Positions 35,624-44,137 of a stretch of DNA of 64,000 nt are shown piece by piece. The stretch is from Chitinophaga niabensis. Its GTDB lineage: Bacteria; Bacteroidota; Bacteroidia; Chitinophagales; Chitinophagaceae. The notes under the pieces are model-generated. The model did not search any database and was not told where the DNA came from. It saw only the letters and a list, made by a program, of their open reading frames with translations. Position 1 is the stretch's first letter. Each line of letters begins with the position of its first letter. The stretch lies in contig NZ_CP154260.1 of NCBI RefSeq assembly GCF_039545795.1, positions 3,105,001-3,169,000 on the forward strand, in the 5' to 3' direction. Position numbers and translations under genes: made by a program.

Positions 35624-37858
35624 ATGATCTTAGCGACAGACCTTGACGGAACATTTTTAGGGGGAACCCGCCAACACATGGAAGAGTTATACGAAATGAT
35701 CAGGAATAACAAGGATTTCCGCCTCGTTTTTGTAACCGGCCGTGGCATGGAAAGCGTATTACCCTTACTGAGTGATCCCGTTATCCCAAGGCCTGAATTC
35801 ATCATCTGCGATGTGGGCGCCACCATCCTCGATGGCACTACCCTTCAGCCCGTTCAGCCTATTCAGAATAATATCGAAAGCAAATGGCCCGGCAAACAGG
35901 CCATCCTGCAACAGTTAAAAGATGTAAAAGGCATCCGCATTCAACCGGTACCACAGCAACGCCGCTGCTCCTTTATATTCGATGAACACCTGGAACATGA
36001 AGGGATCGGCGCACTGGAACAACAACTGGGTTGCGACATCCTCTTATCAGACAACAGGTTTTTTGATGTATTACCCATCAATGTCAATAAAGGCACCACA
36101 CTTACACAACTGATCGATCACCTGAAGATCCCGGAAGAAAAAGTACTCGTTGCCGGCGATACCCTGAACGACCTTGCCTTATATGGCCGGGGATACAAAG
36201 GTGTAGTAGTGGGTGAAGCAGAACCTGCACTGGTAACTGCCACACAGGGCCTCCCCGGTGTATTCCATTCCGAGGTCCGTGGTGCCGGTGGCATCATGGA
36301 AGCCATGGCGCATTTTGAAGATTTTAAACCCTTCTATCAAAAGAAAACGGCTAAAGATTGTAATACAGATTCTTCTCAATTGGTGATGCTCTATCACCGT
36401 TTCCCATTTGAAACAGTGGAAGAGAACGGGAAGATCATCAAACGTGCACCCAAAAGCCCTAACGGCATTCTGCCCACACTCACTAATTTCTTCAAATCCA
36501 ACCGCCCGGGATTATGGATCGCCTGGCAGGAAATGAAGGAAGGAGATGCGCCGGCAGCCAATTTTTATATTGACAAAGAAGTATATCCCCATTTACAGGC
36601 CAGCCCTGTGATGATGGAGAAAAACGATATCGATATCTTCTACAAACTCTTCTCCAAAGAAGCATTCTGGCCTGCCATCTTTTCCTTTATAGAAAAAGCG
36701 CAGTTCAATCATGAACACTGGGAACATTACCTGAAGATCAATAAAAGGTTTGCAGAGAAAGCAGCTGCAGAAGCTGAACTGAATGCCACCGTATGGATCC
36801 ATGATTACAATTTATGGATGGTACCCGGTTATCTCCGCCAGCTAAGACCTGACCTTACGATCGGTTTCTTTCATCACACAGCCTTCCCTGCTGCCAATAC
36901 TTTCAACATCATCCCCTGGCGGGCAGAGATCATCGGCAGTTTATTACAATGTGACTATGTGAGCTTTCATATACCCCGTTATGTAGAGAACTTTGTGGAT
37001 GTAGTGAAAAGCCTCATGCCCGTAAAGATCATAGAACAGGAAAGTGCAGCACCCCGCTTCCTTACTTACAGCTGTGCCATGGGCACCGGTGTAATGACGC
37101 GGGAGATCCAGGCAGGCAGAAGAAAAGTACGTTTAGGCGCTAACCCCGTTGGCGTACATGTGGATTATATCAAAGAACTCACACAACAACCCGCCACACA
37201 AGACCTGATCGCGGAATTAAAGAAAAGCACTACAGGCAAAAAAACTATCCTCAGCATAGAGCGGCTGGATTATGTGAAAGGCCCGCTGGAAAAGATCAGG
37301 GCCTTCGGGCAGTTCCTGGACGAACATCCCGGCCTGCATGGAAAGATAGAACTGATCAATATCTGCACCCCTCCTGCCAGTGGCATGAAAATATACGAAC
37401 AGGTGCAGCATGAACTGGAACAGGCTATCGGGGCTATCAATGGTAAGTATTCCACGATCGACTGGGTGCCGATCCATTTCTTTTTCCGTTCCTTTTCTTT
37501 TGAAGAAGTGCTGGCTTATTATGCCATCTCAGACATAGCCTGGATCACGCCATTAAGGGATGGTTTAAACCTGGTGGCCAAGGAATACATTGCCGTGCAG
37601 GGGCTCAATCCTGAATCAGACGGCGTATTGGTATTATCTGAGTTTGCAGGGGCTTCGGTAGAATTGCCGCATGCCATCCTTACCAATCCTTATGACAATG
37701 ATTCCATGAAGCGCAGTTTGCTGCGGGCGATCAGCATGAATAAACAGGAAAGACAGATCAGGATGAAACGTCTATATGAGAACGTTAGTCATCACAACAT
37801 AGGATACTGGGCAGATGAATTTATGCAGGAATTAAAAAAACAGACAGCGCAAAAATAG
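35624..37858 (+). CDS. ggpPS: Bifunctional glucosylglycerol-phosphate synthase/phosphatase-like HAD-GT20 fusion
   Basis: This 744-residue fusion starts at ATG 35624 (MILATDLDGTF). Residues 1-250 are a HAD-IIB phosphatase (DLDGTF nucleophile at 6-11, VTGRG, NKGTTLTQL, GDTLNDLAL). Residues about 285-744 are a GT20 glycosyltransferase (IHDYNLWMVPGYLR, GFFHHTAFPAANTFNIIPWR near 413-432, GANPVGVHVDYI, SIERLDYVKGPLEK near 544, WITPLRDGLNLVAKEYI, LSEFAGASVEL). FFHHTAFP, in place of the FLHIPFP typical of trehalose-6-phosphate synthases, points to GgpS, and the HAD-first order matches the known GgpPS fusions. It would join ADP-glucose and glycerol-3-phosphate and remove the phosphate, giving the compatible solute glucosylglycerol. 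Trehalose synthesis is the alternative. Confidence 0.8.
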   Translation: MILATDLDGTFLGGTRQHMEELYEMIRNNKDFRLVFVTGRGMESVLPLLSDPVIPRPEFIICDVGATILDGTTLQPVQPIQNNIESKWPGKQAILQQLKDVKGIRIQPVPQQRRCSFIFDEHLEHEGIGALEQQLGCDILLSDNRFFDVLPINVNKGTTLTQLIDHLKIPEEKVLVAGDTLNDLALYGRGYKGVVVGEAEPALVTATQGLPGVFHSEVRGAGGIMEAMAHFEDFKPFYQKKTAKDCNTDSSQLVMLYHRFPFETVEENGKIIKRAPKSPNGILPTLTNFFKSNRPGLWIAWQEMKEGDAPAANFYIDKEVYPHLQASPVMMEKNDIDIFYKLFSKEAFWPAIFSFIEKAQFNHEHWEHYLKINKRFAEKAAAEAELNATVWIHDYNLWMVPGYLRQLRPDLTIGFFHHTAFPAANTFNIIPWRAEIIGSLLQCDYVSFHIPRYVENFVDVVKSLMPVKIIEQESAAPRFLTYSCAMGTGVMTREIQAGRRKVRLGANPVGVHVDYIKELTQQPATQDLIAELKKSTTGKKTILSIERLDYVKGPLEKIRAFGQFLDEHPGLHGKIELINICTPPASGMKIYEQVQHELEQAIGAINGKYSTIDWVPIHFFFRSFSFEEVLAYYAISDIAWITPLRDGLNLVAKEYIAVQGLNPESDGVLVLSEFAGASVELPHAILTNPYDNDSMKRSLLRAISMNKQERQIRMKRLYENVSHHNIGYWADEFMQELKKQTAQK

Positions 37859-38183
37859 CCACGCCAATAACATTTATCAGAAGAAGGATGGTTTCTTTTT
37901 TAACTGATTCCCATACATTTTTTCCTGTTAACTTTTTATAAAGAGCAATACTTAGCAAAAGGGGAACTGAACAGATCAATGTCCAGAAATTAAACATGAG
38001 TGAATACCAGATAATATAGCTATGTATATCATTGTAAGTATCGCCGTTGATCTTCCCGAAAAGATGCACCAGGATAGCAGAGATAAGAATTAAGGAAGAG
38101 GTGCATATCAGCACTATCCTCATAACCAGCTTGATAAAAGGCAGATACGTTTCAATCCTGCCCAACAGCATTGATCTATTCAT
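37821..38183 (-). CDS. Small membrane protein of unknown function
   Basis: The 120-residue protein has three probable membrane helices (about residues 17-42, 57-82 and 97-118), each hydrophobic and uncharged. A short basic loop (YKKLTGKNVWESVKKE) lies between the second and third. I recognise no family. Its 3' end overlaps the 3' end of the convergent HAD-GT20 gene by 38 bases, so both stops lie within the other gene's frame. It follows the DUF5362 gene on the same strand but is separated from it by a terminator. Confidence 0.6.
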   Translation of the reverse strand: MNRSMLLGRIETYLPFIKLVMRIVLICTSSLILISAILVHLFGKINGDTYNDIHSYIIWYSLMFNFWTLICSVPLLLSIALYKKLTGKNVWESVKKETILLLINVIGVAIFALSVFLIPA

Positions 38184-38195
38184 TTTGCGAATTTA

Positions 38196-38226
38196 AAAAA
38201 GGCCGGGTGTTAACTACGGCCTTTTT
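38196..38226 (-). terminator. Terminator after the DUF5362 gene
   Basis: AAAAAGGCCG and CGGCCTTTTT form a 10-bp stem with an 11-base loop. Its A/T flanks make it usable in both directions; it directly follows the stop of the minus-strand gene at 38228. Confidence 0.8.
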
Positions 38227-38227
38227 C

Positions 38228-38683
38228 CTATATCTGCGAACTCGTCATAATTGCGACAATCCCAATTGCGAATGCCAGTACAAAAAAGCCCAGCAGAATG
38301 ATCGTAAAAACACCTACAAACTTAAAACAGGATTTCAGACTGGAAAAGGCACTGTTCAATACATCCTGTTCAGAAGAACTTAAAGCAGCTTTCATTTTCG
38401 TGGCAAACTGAAAAAGATACAGGTAGGGGAAGATCGAAACAACTGCCATCACCAGGTAAACGATGCCCAGCACGGCAGGGTTGCTATACCCCGCGCTTTG
38501 GAAACTGGCTTGCATCATAGGGTTTGAATTACCCAGCCCTATAATGGCCAGGCTGAATAAGATCATAAAACCTACCATCACAAACCCCACAATAGCGAGA
38601 AACTTAGCCCAGCGGCTGGTTTCATTTAAAAAGCCGGAAGATGCTCCGTCAATAGAGAGTTCGAATAAGTTTGGTGTTTCCAT
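38228..38683 (-). CDS. DUF5362 family membrane protein
   Basis: The 151-residue protein has three or four membrane helices (about residues 25-50, 70-95 and 120-148). A cytosolic segment (FATKMKAALSSSEQDVLNSA, then FSSLKSCFKFVG) lies before the last helix, and the N-terminus reads METPNLFELSIDGASSGFL. This arrangement, with FLNETSRWAKFLAIVGF and the KxALxxxDQxxLNxAFxxLK-like middle, fits the DUF5362 family of Bacteroidota. The function is unknown. It is a single-gene unit with its own terminator. Confidence 0.7.
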   Translation of the reverse strand: METPNLFELSIDGASSGFLNETSRWAKFLAIVGFVMVGFMILFSLAIIGLGNSNPMMQASFQSAGYSNPAVLGIVYLVMAVVSIFPYLYLFQFATKMKAALSSSEQDVLNSAFSSLKSCFKFVGVFTIILLGFFVLAFAIGIVAIMTSSQI

Positions 38684-38785
38684 GCATTAACTATTTGGTA
38701 CCTAAAATACCAATTTAACTGATATAATAAAATAAGGGGGCAGATAAAGCAGGGATGAAGCTACCATGGCTTTTCTGCAAAAACA

Positions 38786-38820
38786 AAACAGGCTGACCAG
38801 TTCATTTGGTCAGCCTGTTT
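38786..38820 (-). terminator. Terminator of the GH5 gene
   Basis: AAACAGGCTGACCA pairs perfectly with TGGTCAGCCTGTTT around a 7-base loop, 6 bases after the stop of the minus-strand GH5 gene. The rest of the 38684-38826 gap shows nothing recognisable. Confidence 0.85.
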
Positions 38821-38826
38821 TACAGA

Positions 38827-40551
38827 TTATTTAGAGAACTGTAATTCCTTCAGGTTAAACCCACCCCTTTCTGCCAGCACACGCAGTTTATGTTTCCCTT
38901 TGGAAAGCGTAATACTTCCCGCATCATGCGCCTGCCAGTTCCCTTTGGGAACCGCCAGCTCATTGCCAACTTTTTTGCCATCCAGCAGCAGGGTGATCTT
39001 TCCATTGGCATTGTCTGCAGATGTATGTAACTGCAATTTATAAGTACCTTTCTCCGCTACATCAATCGTATACTGCAGCCACTCTCCCGTTTCTATATCG
39101 GATACAAAATAGCTATCATCCAGGCCGATATCAACACCATCATTGCGGTAACCTCTGCCTTTGTTGCCGGCTGTGTTCTTTTTAGGATCTGATACCCGGT
39201 AATTAGCGGTATCCAGATCATAATAAGCCTCTCCGTTAATACCCAGGTCATACTCCACTGCGGGTATCAAGGCCATCCCCTTCACCACGTTGGCATTAAA
39301 GGGTTTGGTTTCCCTGCTGAAGGGCTGGCGTATCATGGCATCGATCACATCTTTATGATAGATGTTCTTATCAAAACGGGTGCTGTTGGCCAGTTCCATC
39401 AGGCCGCTGTAAGCCTGCTCTGCTGAAGGTTTTGGTTTCTTCGGATCGTTCCAGTAATCTACCACTGCCTTGTAACCTTCGTTCATGATCACTTCCAGCG
39501 GATTGTTGGTGCCCAGTTTCTTCAACGGCCACCAGGCCCATCCGATGTTATGTGTTTCCAGCAAACGGATGGCTTCCGTAAACCATACATTGGAGTTCTC
39601 ACCTGTTTCACCTAACCATACCGGCACCTGGTATTGCTCCCGGAAACGCAGGATATGTGCAATGGACTCCTCGTTATTATAGTTCCAGTATTTGTGAAAG
39701 CTCAGCACCATGTTTTTATCCCATGGCGGCAGCATGCCGTTGTAATTATTGCCCCAGCCATTTCCTTCAATGATAATGATGTGTTTTTGATCTACTTCAC
39801 GAATGGCCTTGGTAATGTCTACCATCAATCGCTTTAAAGGTACATTACCTTTTTCCTTCAAACCATTCTTATCATTCTGTGGATCTTCAAAACCCCAGTT
39901 AGGTTCATTAAGCACATCATAACCAGCAATCCAAGGCTCGTCTTTATAACGTTCTGCCAGTTTACGCCAGAGCGCAATGGTTTTCTGCTGATGTGCCTCG
40001 CTTTCCCAGAGAGAAGGTTTAGCACCGTCCCGGTCTGAAATGTTCAGGTCGTTCCCCTGCCCGCCGGGTGCGGCATGGAGGTCCAGGATCAGGTACATCT
40101 GGTTGGCTTTACACCAGGCCAGTAAACTGTCTGTAATAGCAAAACCTTTTTCCAGCCAGGTATGCTGACCGGTTACCGGTTCCTTATCAACCGGTAAAGT
40201 GTAGAGGTTGAAATGCATGGGCAGGCGCACAGAGTTGAAGCCCCAGGCCTTCATGGCATCGATGTCTGCCTTTGTGGTATGGTTCTTTAACCAGGCATCA
40301 TAGAACGCCTGCGTTTTTTCAGGGCCTATCAGTTCTTCTGCCCTTGCACGGATCCGGTGTTGCTGTGCTTCTCTGTAGACCCTCAGCATATAACCTTCCT
40401 GGAGCATCCAGCCACCGAGACCAATACCCCGGAGCAAAACGTTCTCTCCCTTGGCGTTCACGATCTTTGTGCCGGCTGTTTTCAGGAAACCCTGTGCATA
40501 ACCAATACTGCTGGAAAATAGAATGGTCAGGAATAAAAAGACTGTTTTCAT
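38827..40551 (-). CDS. Secreted GH5 family glycosidase with C-terminal carbohydrate-binding module
   Basis: The 574-residue protein has a signal peptide (MKTVFLFLTILFSSSIGYAQ). The GH5 TIM barrel spans about residues 25-400: LLRGIGLGGWM, WGFNSVRLPMHF, LILDLHAAPGGQG, GYDVLNEPNWG (acid/base Glu), VLSFHKYWNY and VWLGETGEN (nucleophile Glu). All catalytic positions are present. Residues about 440-574 look like a CBM6/CBM35-type beta sandwich (GYRNDGVDIGL, GEWLQYTIDVAEKGTYKLQL, GKHKLRVLAERGGFNLKELQF). It probably cuts a beta-glucan or related polymer in the periplasm or outside the cell; the exact linkage cannot be told. It is transcribed alone. Confidence 0.88.
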   Translation of the reverse strand: MKTVFLFLTILFSSSIGYAQGFLKTAGTKIVNAKGENVLLRGIGLGGWMLQEGYMLRVYREAQQHRIRARAEELIGPEKTQAFYDAWLKNHTTKADIDAMKAWGFNSVRLPMHFNLYTLPVDKEPVTGQHTWLEKGFAITDSLLAWCKANQMYLILDLHAAPGGQGNDLNISDRDGAKPSLWESEAHQQKTIALWRKLAERYKDEPWIAGYDVLNEPNWGFEDPQNDKNGLKEKGNVPLKRLMVDITKAIREVDQKHIIIIEGNGWGNNYNGMLPPWDKNMVLSFHKYWNYNNEESIAHILRFREQYQVPVWLGETGENSNVWFTEAIRLLETHNIGWAWWPLKKLGTNNPLEVIMNEGYKAVVDYWNDPKKPKPSAEQAYSGLMELANSTRFDKNIYHKDVIDAMIRQPFSRETKPFNANVVKGMALIPAVEYDLGINGEAYYDLDTANYRVSDPKKNTAGNKGRGYRNDGVDIGLDDSYFVSDIETGEWLQYTIDVAEKGTYKLQLHTSADNANGKITLLLDGKKVGNELAVPKGNWQAHDAGSITLSKGKHKLRVLAERGGFNLKELQFSK

Positions 40552-40620
40552 GTTAAGACGGTGGAATTTTAGGGATTTGAATAAGAGATCAAAATAGGAA
40601 ATTAATTTTTCCCATTATCG

Positions 40621-40650
40621 GAAAAGTTGTTCGATATCGAACAGCTTTTC
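40621..40650. promoter_or_regulatory. 30-bp palindrome, probable enhancer site for the sigma-54 activator
   Basis: The core TGTTCGATATCGAACA (40628-40643) is a perfect 16-bp palindrome; outside one mismatched pair it continues as GAAAAG / CTTTTC. Its centre is about 59 bases before the -24 GG of the sigma-54-like promoter, a suitable distance for an enhancer-binding protein. The last genes of the operon encode such a protein and its kinase. Confidence 0.6.
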
Positions 40651-40694
40651 AAAAGCCAAACGCTCTAATATACTGATAATCTGATAACTAAGAC

Positions 40695-40709
40695 TGGCAT
40701 CCCTATTGA
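40695..40709 (+). promoter_or_regulatory. Sigma-54-like -24/-12 promoter of the ABC exporter operon
   Basis: TGGCAT-N5-TTGA fits the TGGCAC-N5-TTGC consensus with correct spacing; the -24 GG is intact, while the -12 GC is GA. Transcription would start near 40720, about 20 bases before ATG 40742, which rules out an earlier in-frame TTG start at 40706. Confidence 0.55.
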
Positions 40710-40741
40710 AACAAGAATGGTCTAAAAATCAGCTTATACCA

Positions 40742-41989
40742 ATGGACAAAACCATAGAAGCAGAAGTAAAACAAAAAAGGAAGAAGCAATACCTGCTGAT
40801 CACCCTCCTGTGTATCGCAGTGCTGGCTGTTGCACTCTTCCTGCTGCGCAGCTTCTTTTCCAGTACGATCAAACGTTCCGCCATTACCACCGCTATTGTA
40901 GAAATAGGCAATATTGAGAATACCATCAACGCCACGGGAGAGATCAGGCCTGAATTTGAAGAAGTGATCACCAGCCCCGTGAGCGCTTCTATCCAGGAGA
41001 TCATACTCGATGCCGGTAGTAAGGTAACTACCGGGCAGTCTATCCTTAAGCTGGACAAAACTGCCATCCAGGTGGAATATGAAAAAGGAAAGTTCCAGCT
41101 GGAATCCAAACAGAACGAGATCCGCAAACTAAAACTGGAACTGGATAAGAGTTACTTCGATCTCAAATCAAATAACAATATCAAACAATTACGGATCAAT
41201 AGTCTGACAGCAGATGTAGAAAACAGCAAACGTCTATACAAGGCAGGTGGCGGCACAAGGGAAGATGTGGAGAAAGCAGAGCTGAACCTGAAAGTGGCAC
41301 AGCTGGAAAAAGAGCAGCTGGAAAATGAGATCAAAAGCAAACAACAGACCATGCAGGTGGAAATAAGGGAATCAGAGATCGCCGCCGCCATCCAGCAAAA
41401 TGAACTGAAAGAACTGATGCGTAAAGTATCACTGGCCAGTATCCAAAGTACACGCGGCGGTGTGGTTACCTGGGTGAACAAGAACATCGGCGCCGTTATC
41501 CGGGAAGGAGAAGCATTGGCCAGGATCGCAGACCTCAGCAGTTTTAAAGTGACCGGCACTATTTCAGATGTTCAGCTGAATCACCTGCGTACTGGCATGC
41601 CTGCCATTATCCGCATCAGCGAAACAGAAGTACGGGGCAGTATTACCAATATCTATCCCGCTGTGGAAAACGGCATTGTTACATTCGATATCCAGTTGAA
41701 TGAAAGGAATAACAAACTGCTCCGCCCCAATCTGAAAGTAGAAGTATTCCTCGTTACCGCTACCGGCAATAATGTAATGCGGGTAGCAAACGGACCGGCT
41801 TTCAGCGGCCTGGAAAGCCAGGACATCTTTATTGTACGGGATGGAAAAGCTGAACGCAGAAAAGTACAGACAGGCATGAGCAATTTCGATTACGTGGAAT
41901 TGAAGAACAACGTAAAACCGGGAGAAGTGGTGATCACGTCAGACATGAGTGAGTTCAAACATGCAAAGGAAATAACGATCAATAATTAA
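40742..41989 (+). CDS. HlyD/MacA-like periplasmic adaptor of ABC exporter
   Basis: The 415-residue adaptor has one membrane anchor (residues about 17-36, YLLITLLCIAVLAVALFLLR) and no lipobox. It contains a lipoyl half (ITSPVSASIQEIILDAGSKV, TTGQSILKLDK), a long coiled-coil hairpin (about residues 115-225, rich in Glu, Lys, Leu and Gln), the second lipoyl half (IQSTRGGVVTWVNKNIGAVI), and beta-barrel domains (VTGTISDVQLNHLRTGMPAI). It connects the ABC permeases with the TolC protein encoded next. ATG 40742 (MDKTIEAE) is chosen because the upstream promoter overlaps longer alternatives. Its TAA overlaps the ATG of the TolC gene. Confidence 0.9.
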   Translation: MDKTIEAEVKQKRKKQYLLITLLCIAVLAVALFLLRSFFSSTIKRSAITTAIVEIGNIENTINATGEIRPEFEEVITSPVSASIQEIILDAGSKVTTGQSILKLDKTAIQVEYEKGKFQLESKQNEIRKLKLELDKSYFDLKSNNNIKQLRINSLTADVENSKRLYKAGGGTREDVEKAELNLKVAQLEKEQLENEIKSKQQTMQVEIRESEIAAAIQQNELKELMRKVSLASIQSTRGGVVTWVNKNIGAVIREGEALARIADLSSFKVTGTISDVQLNHLRTGMPAIIRISETEVRGSITNIYPAVENGIVTFDIQLNERNNKLLRPNLKVEVFLVTATGNNVMRVANGPAFSGLESQDIFIVRDGKAERRKVQTGMSNFDYVELKNNVKPGEVVITSDMSEFKHAKEITINN

Positions 41990-43443
41990 TGATGATGAAA
42001 ACAGGATTGATCTTTATACTCCTCGCATTTGCCTGTACAGCCTACAGCCAGGACACTCTCCGTCTCAGCCTGGCAGAAGCCGTAAGCATGGCCAAAGCCA
42101 GCTCTATTGCCTCTAAACAGGCCGTTACGGTGAAAGAAACCCGTTATTGGGAATGGCGTACCTATAAATCCAATTACCAGCCGCAACTGGCTTTAAATGG
42201 CAATTTACCGGGCTATTCAAAAACGTTCAACCAGGTGCAGCAACCCAACGGAACGGTAGAGTTCCAGCCGGTACACAATAACAATTCATCCCTGAACCTC
42301 GCTTTCAGCCAGAGCATCACACCTACAGGCGGGAAAATATACGGGGCAACGGAACTGCAAAGGTTTGATGATTTTGACAGGAAGAACACCCTCTATAATG
42401 CCATCCCGTACACCATCGGGTACCAGCAGCCGCTCTTCCAGTTCAATAAACTGAAGTGGGACAAACGCATAGAACCCCTGAAGTTCTCTGAAAGCAAACA
42501 GAACTATATTTCGGCCATGGAACAGATAGCCGTTACCGTGAGCGGGTACTTTTTTGATCTGCTGCTGGCACAGGTGAACTTCCAGATCGCGGAGACCAAC
42601 CTGCAGAACACGTTACAGATCCAAAAGATAGCAGACGAGAAATTCAACCTGGGCAAGATCTCCAAAAACGAGATCCTTCAATTGCAACTGGAGCACCTTA
42701 AATCACAAAAGGCCGTAGGCAAGGCAAGAAGGGATATGGAAATAGCCATGCTGAACCTTCGCTCTTATATCGGTTTGCAGGAAAAAGGAAAAATAGAGCT
42801 GATACTCCCTCCTTCCGCCATCAATATGGAAGTAACAGCAGAGAAAGTACTGGCGGAGGCTTATGTGAATAATGCCAATGCCATTGCTTTCATCCGGAAA
42901 GTAATAGAAGCTAAAAGGGATGTGGCGCAGGCCAAGGGAGATAACGGGCTGAATGCTACCTTAACAGCCAACCTGGGTTTTGCAAACAGGGCGAGCACTA
43001 TTCCCAAGGTATATACTTCACCGCAGAACCAGCAACTGGTATCACTGGAATTTGCCATCCCTATCTTAGATTGGGGAAGATCAAAGTCCAGGACCAAAAC
43101 GGCAGAGGCCAATCTGCGGTTTACGGAATATGCGGTAGAGCAGGATAAACAAAGTTTCGCACAGGCTGTTACTACGCAGGTGACCCTCTTTGATATGATG
43201 AAGGACCAGGTGGCCCTGAGTGCGCATGCAGACAGTATTGCCTCTGAGAAATACCAGATAGCCCAGACCCGCTATGTACTGGGCAACCTGAGTATCACAG
43301 ACCTCAGTATTGCCTTCCAGGAAAAAGACCAGGCCAAAAGGGATTACGTGGTAGCCCTCCGTGATTTCTGGGGCGCCTATTATGAGCTGCGCTATTTATC
43401 CCTATACGATTTTGAAAAGAACGAAAAGATCCATTATAATTAA
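41989..43443 (+). CDS. TolC family outer-membrane channel of the ABC exporter
   Basis: The 484-residue protein has a signal peptide (MMMKTGLIFILLAFACTAYS). The two OEP repeats are visible: LAEAVSMAKASSIASKQAVT, AVTVSGYFFDLLLAQVNFQI and LGKISKNEILQLQLEHLKSQ in the first; SLEFAIPILDWGRSKSRTKT, YVLGNLSITDLSIAFQEKDQ and VVALRDFWGAYYELRYLSLY in the second. The start is one of three consecutive ATGs, the first overlapping the adaptor stop (TAATG). It forms the exit channel for the MacAB-like machine. Confidence 0.9.
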   Translation: MMMKTGLIFILLAFACTAYSQDTLRLSLAEAVSMAKASSIASKQAVTVKETRYWEWRTYKSNYQPQLALNGNLPGYSKTFNQVQQPNGTVEFQPVHNNNSSLNLAFSQSITPTGGKIYGATELQRFDDFDRKNTLYNAIPYTIGYQQPLFQFNKLKWDKRIEPLKFSESKQNYISAMEQIAVTVSGYFFDLLLAQVNFQIAETNLQNTLQIQKIADEKFNLGKISKNEILQLQLEHLKSQKAVGKARRDMEIAMLNLRSYIGLQEKGKIELILPPSAINMEVTAEKVLAEAYVNNANAIAFIRKVIEAKRDVAQAKGDNGLNATLTANLGFANRASTIPKVYTSPQNQQLVSLEFAIPILDWGRSKSRTKTAEANLRFTEYAVEQDKQSFAQAVTTQVTLFDMMKDQVALSAHADSIASEKYQIAQTRYVLGNLSITDLSIAFQEKDQAKRDYVVALRDFWGAYYELRYLSLYDFEKNEKIHYN

Positions 43444-43454
43444 AAAAACGCATT

Positions 43455-44120
43455 ATGATCCGCTTACAGAATATTGAAAAAGTTTACCGTACGGATACGG
43501 TGGAAACACAGGCACTGAACAGTATCAGCCTCAACATTGCCAAAGGTGAGTTCCTTTCCATTATGGGCCCTTCCGGCTGCGGCAAAAGTACCCTGCTGAA
43601 CATCATGGGCTTACTGGATGAACCTACCCGCGGGGAGATCAGGATCTCCGAGAGCAATACGAACCACCTATCAGATAAACAACTGGCACAGTTCAGGAAC
43701 AAAAAGATCGGTTTCATCTTCCAAAGCTACCACCTGATCAACGACCTGCGTGTACTTGACAATGTGGAACTCCCCCTGCTCTATCGTAAAACCACTGCCA
43801 AAGAGAGGAAGGACCTGGCCCTTACCGCATTGGAAAAAGTAGGCCTGGGACATCGTTCCAAACACTTCCCCACCCAGCTTTCCGGCGGGCAAAAACAAAG
43901 GGTGGCCATTGCACGTGCCATTGTGGGGCGCCCGGAGATCATTCTTGCAGATGAACCTACCGGTAACCTGGATAGCGCCATGGGTAATGAAGTGATGGAC
44001 ATCCTCATACACCTGAACAAAACAGAAGGCACTACCATCGTAATGGTTACGCACGATGAAAACATGGCCCAAAAAACACACCGGCTGGTAAGGCTTTTCG
44101 ATGGTACACAGGTTCAATAA
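43455..44120 (+). CDS. ABC transporter ATP-binding protein (MacB/LolD type)
   Basis: The 221-residue ATPase has Walker A ([15 protein letters not shown], near residue 36), a Q-loop (IFQSYHL), the signature [16 protein letters not shown], Walker B ([14 protein letters not shown]) and the switch His (MVTHDENMA). Its length and the start [20 protein letters not shown] are typical of the MacB/LolD/FtsE group that works with FtsX-like permeases. The ATPase is separate from the permeases here. It lies 11 bases after TolC and 17 before the first permease. Confidence 0.95.
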   Translation: MIRLQNIEKVYRTDTVETQALNSISLNIAKGEFLSIMGPSGCGKSTLLNIMGLLDEPTRGEIRISESNTNHLSDKQLAQFRNKKIGFIFQSYHLINDLRVLDNVELPLLYRKTTAKERKDLALTALEKVGLGHRSKHFPTQLSGGQKQRVAIARAIVGRPEIILADEPTGNLDSAMGNEVMDILIHLNKTEGTTIVMVTHDENMAQKTHRLVRLFDGTQVQ

Positions 44121-44137
44121 TATTTAACATCCCTCTT

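Noticed and set aside
40706..40741. TTG start for the adaptor gene at 40706
   Set aside because: It overlaps the -12 part of the sigma-54-like promoter and would precede the expected transcription start.
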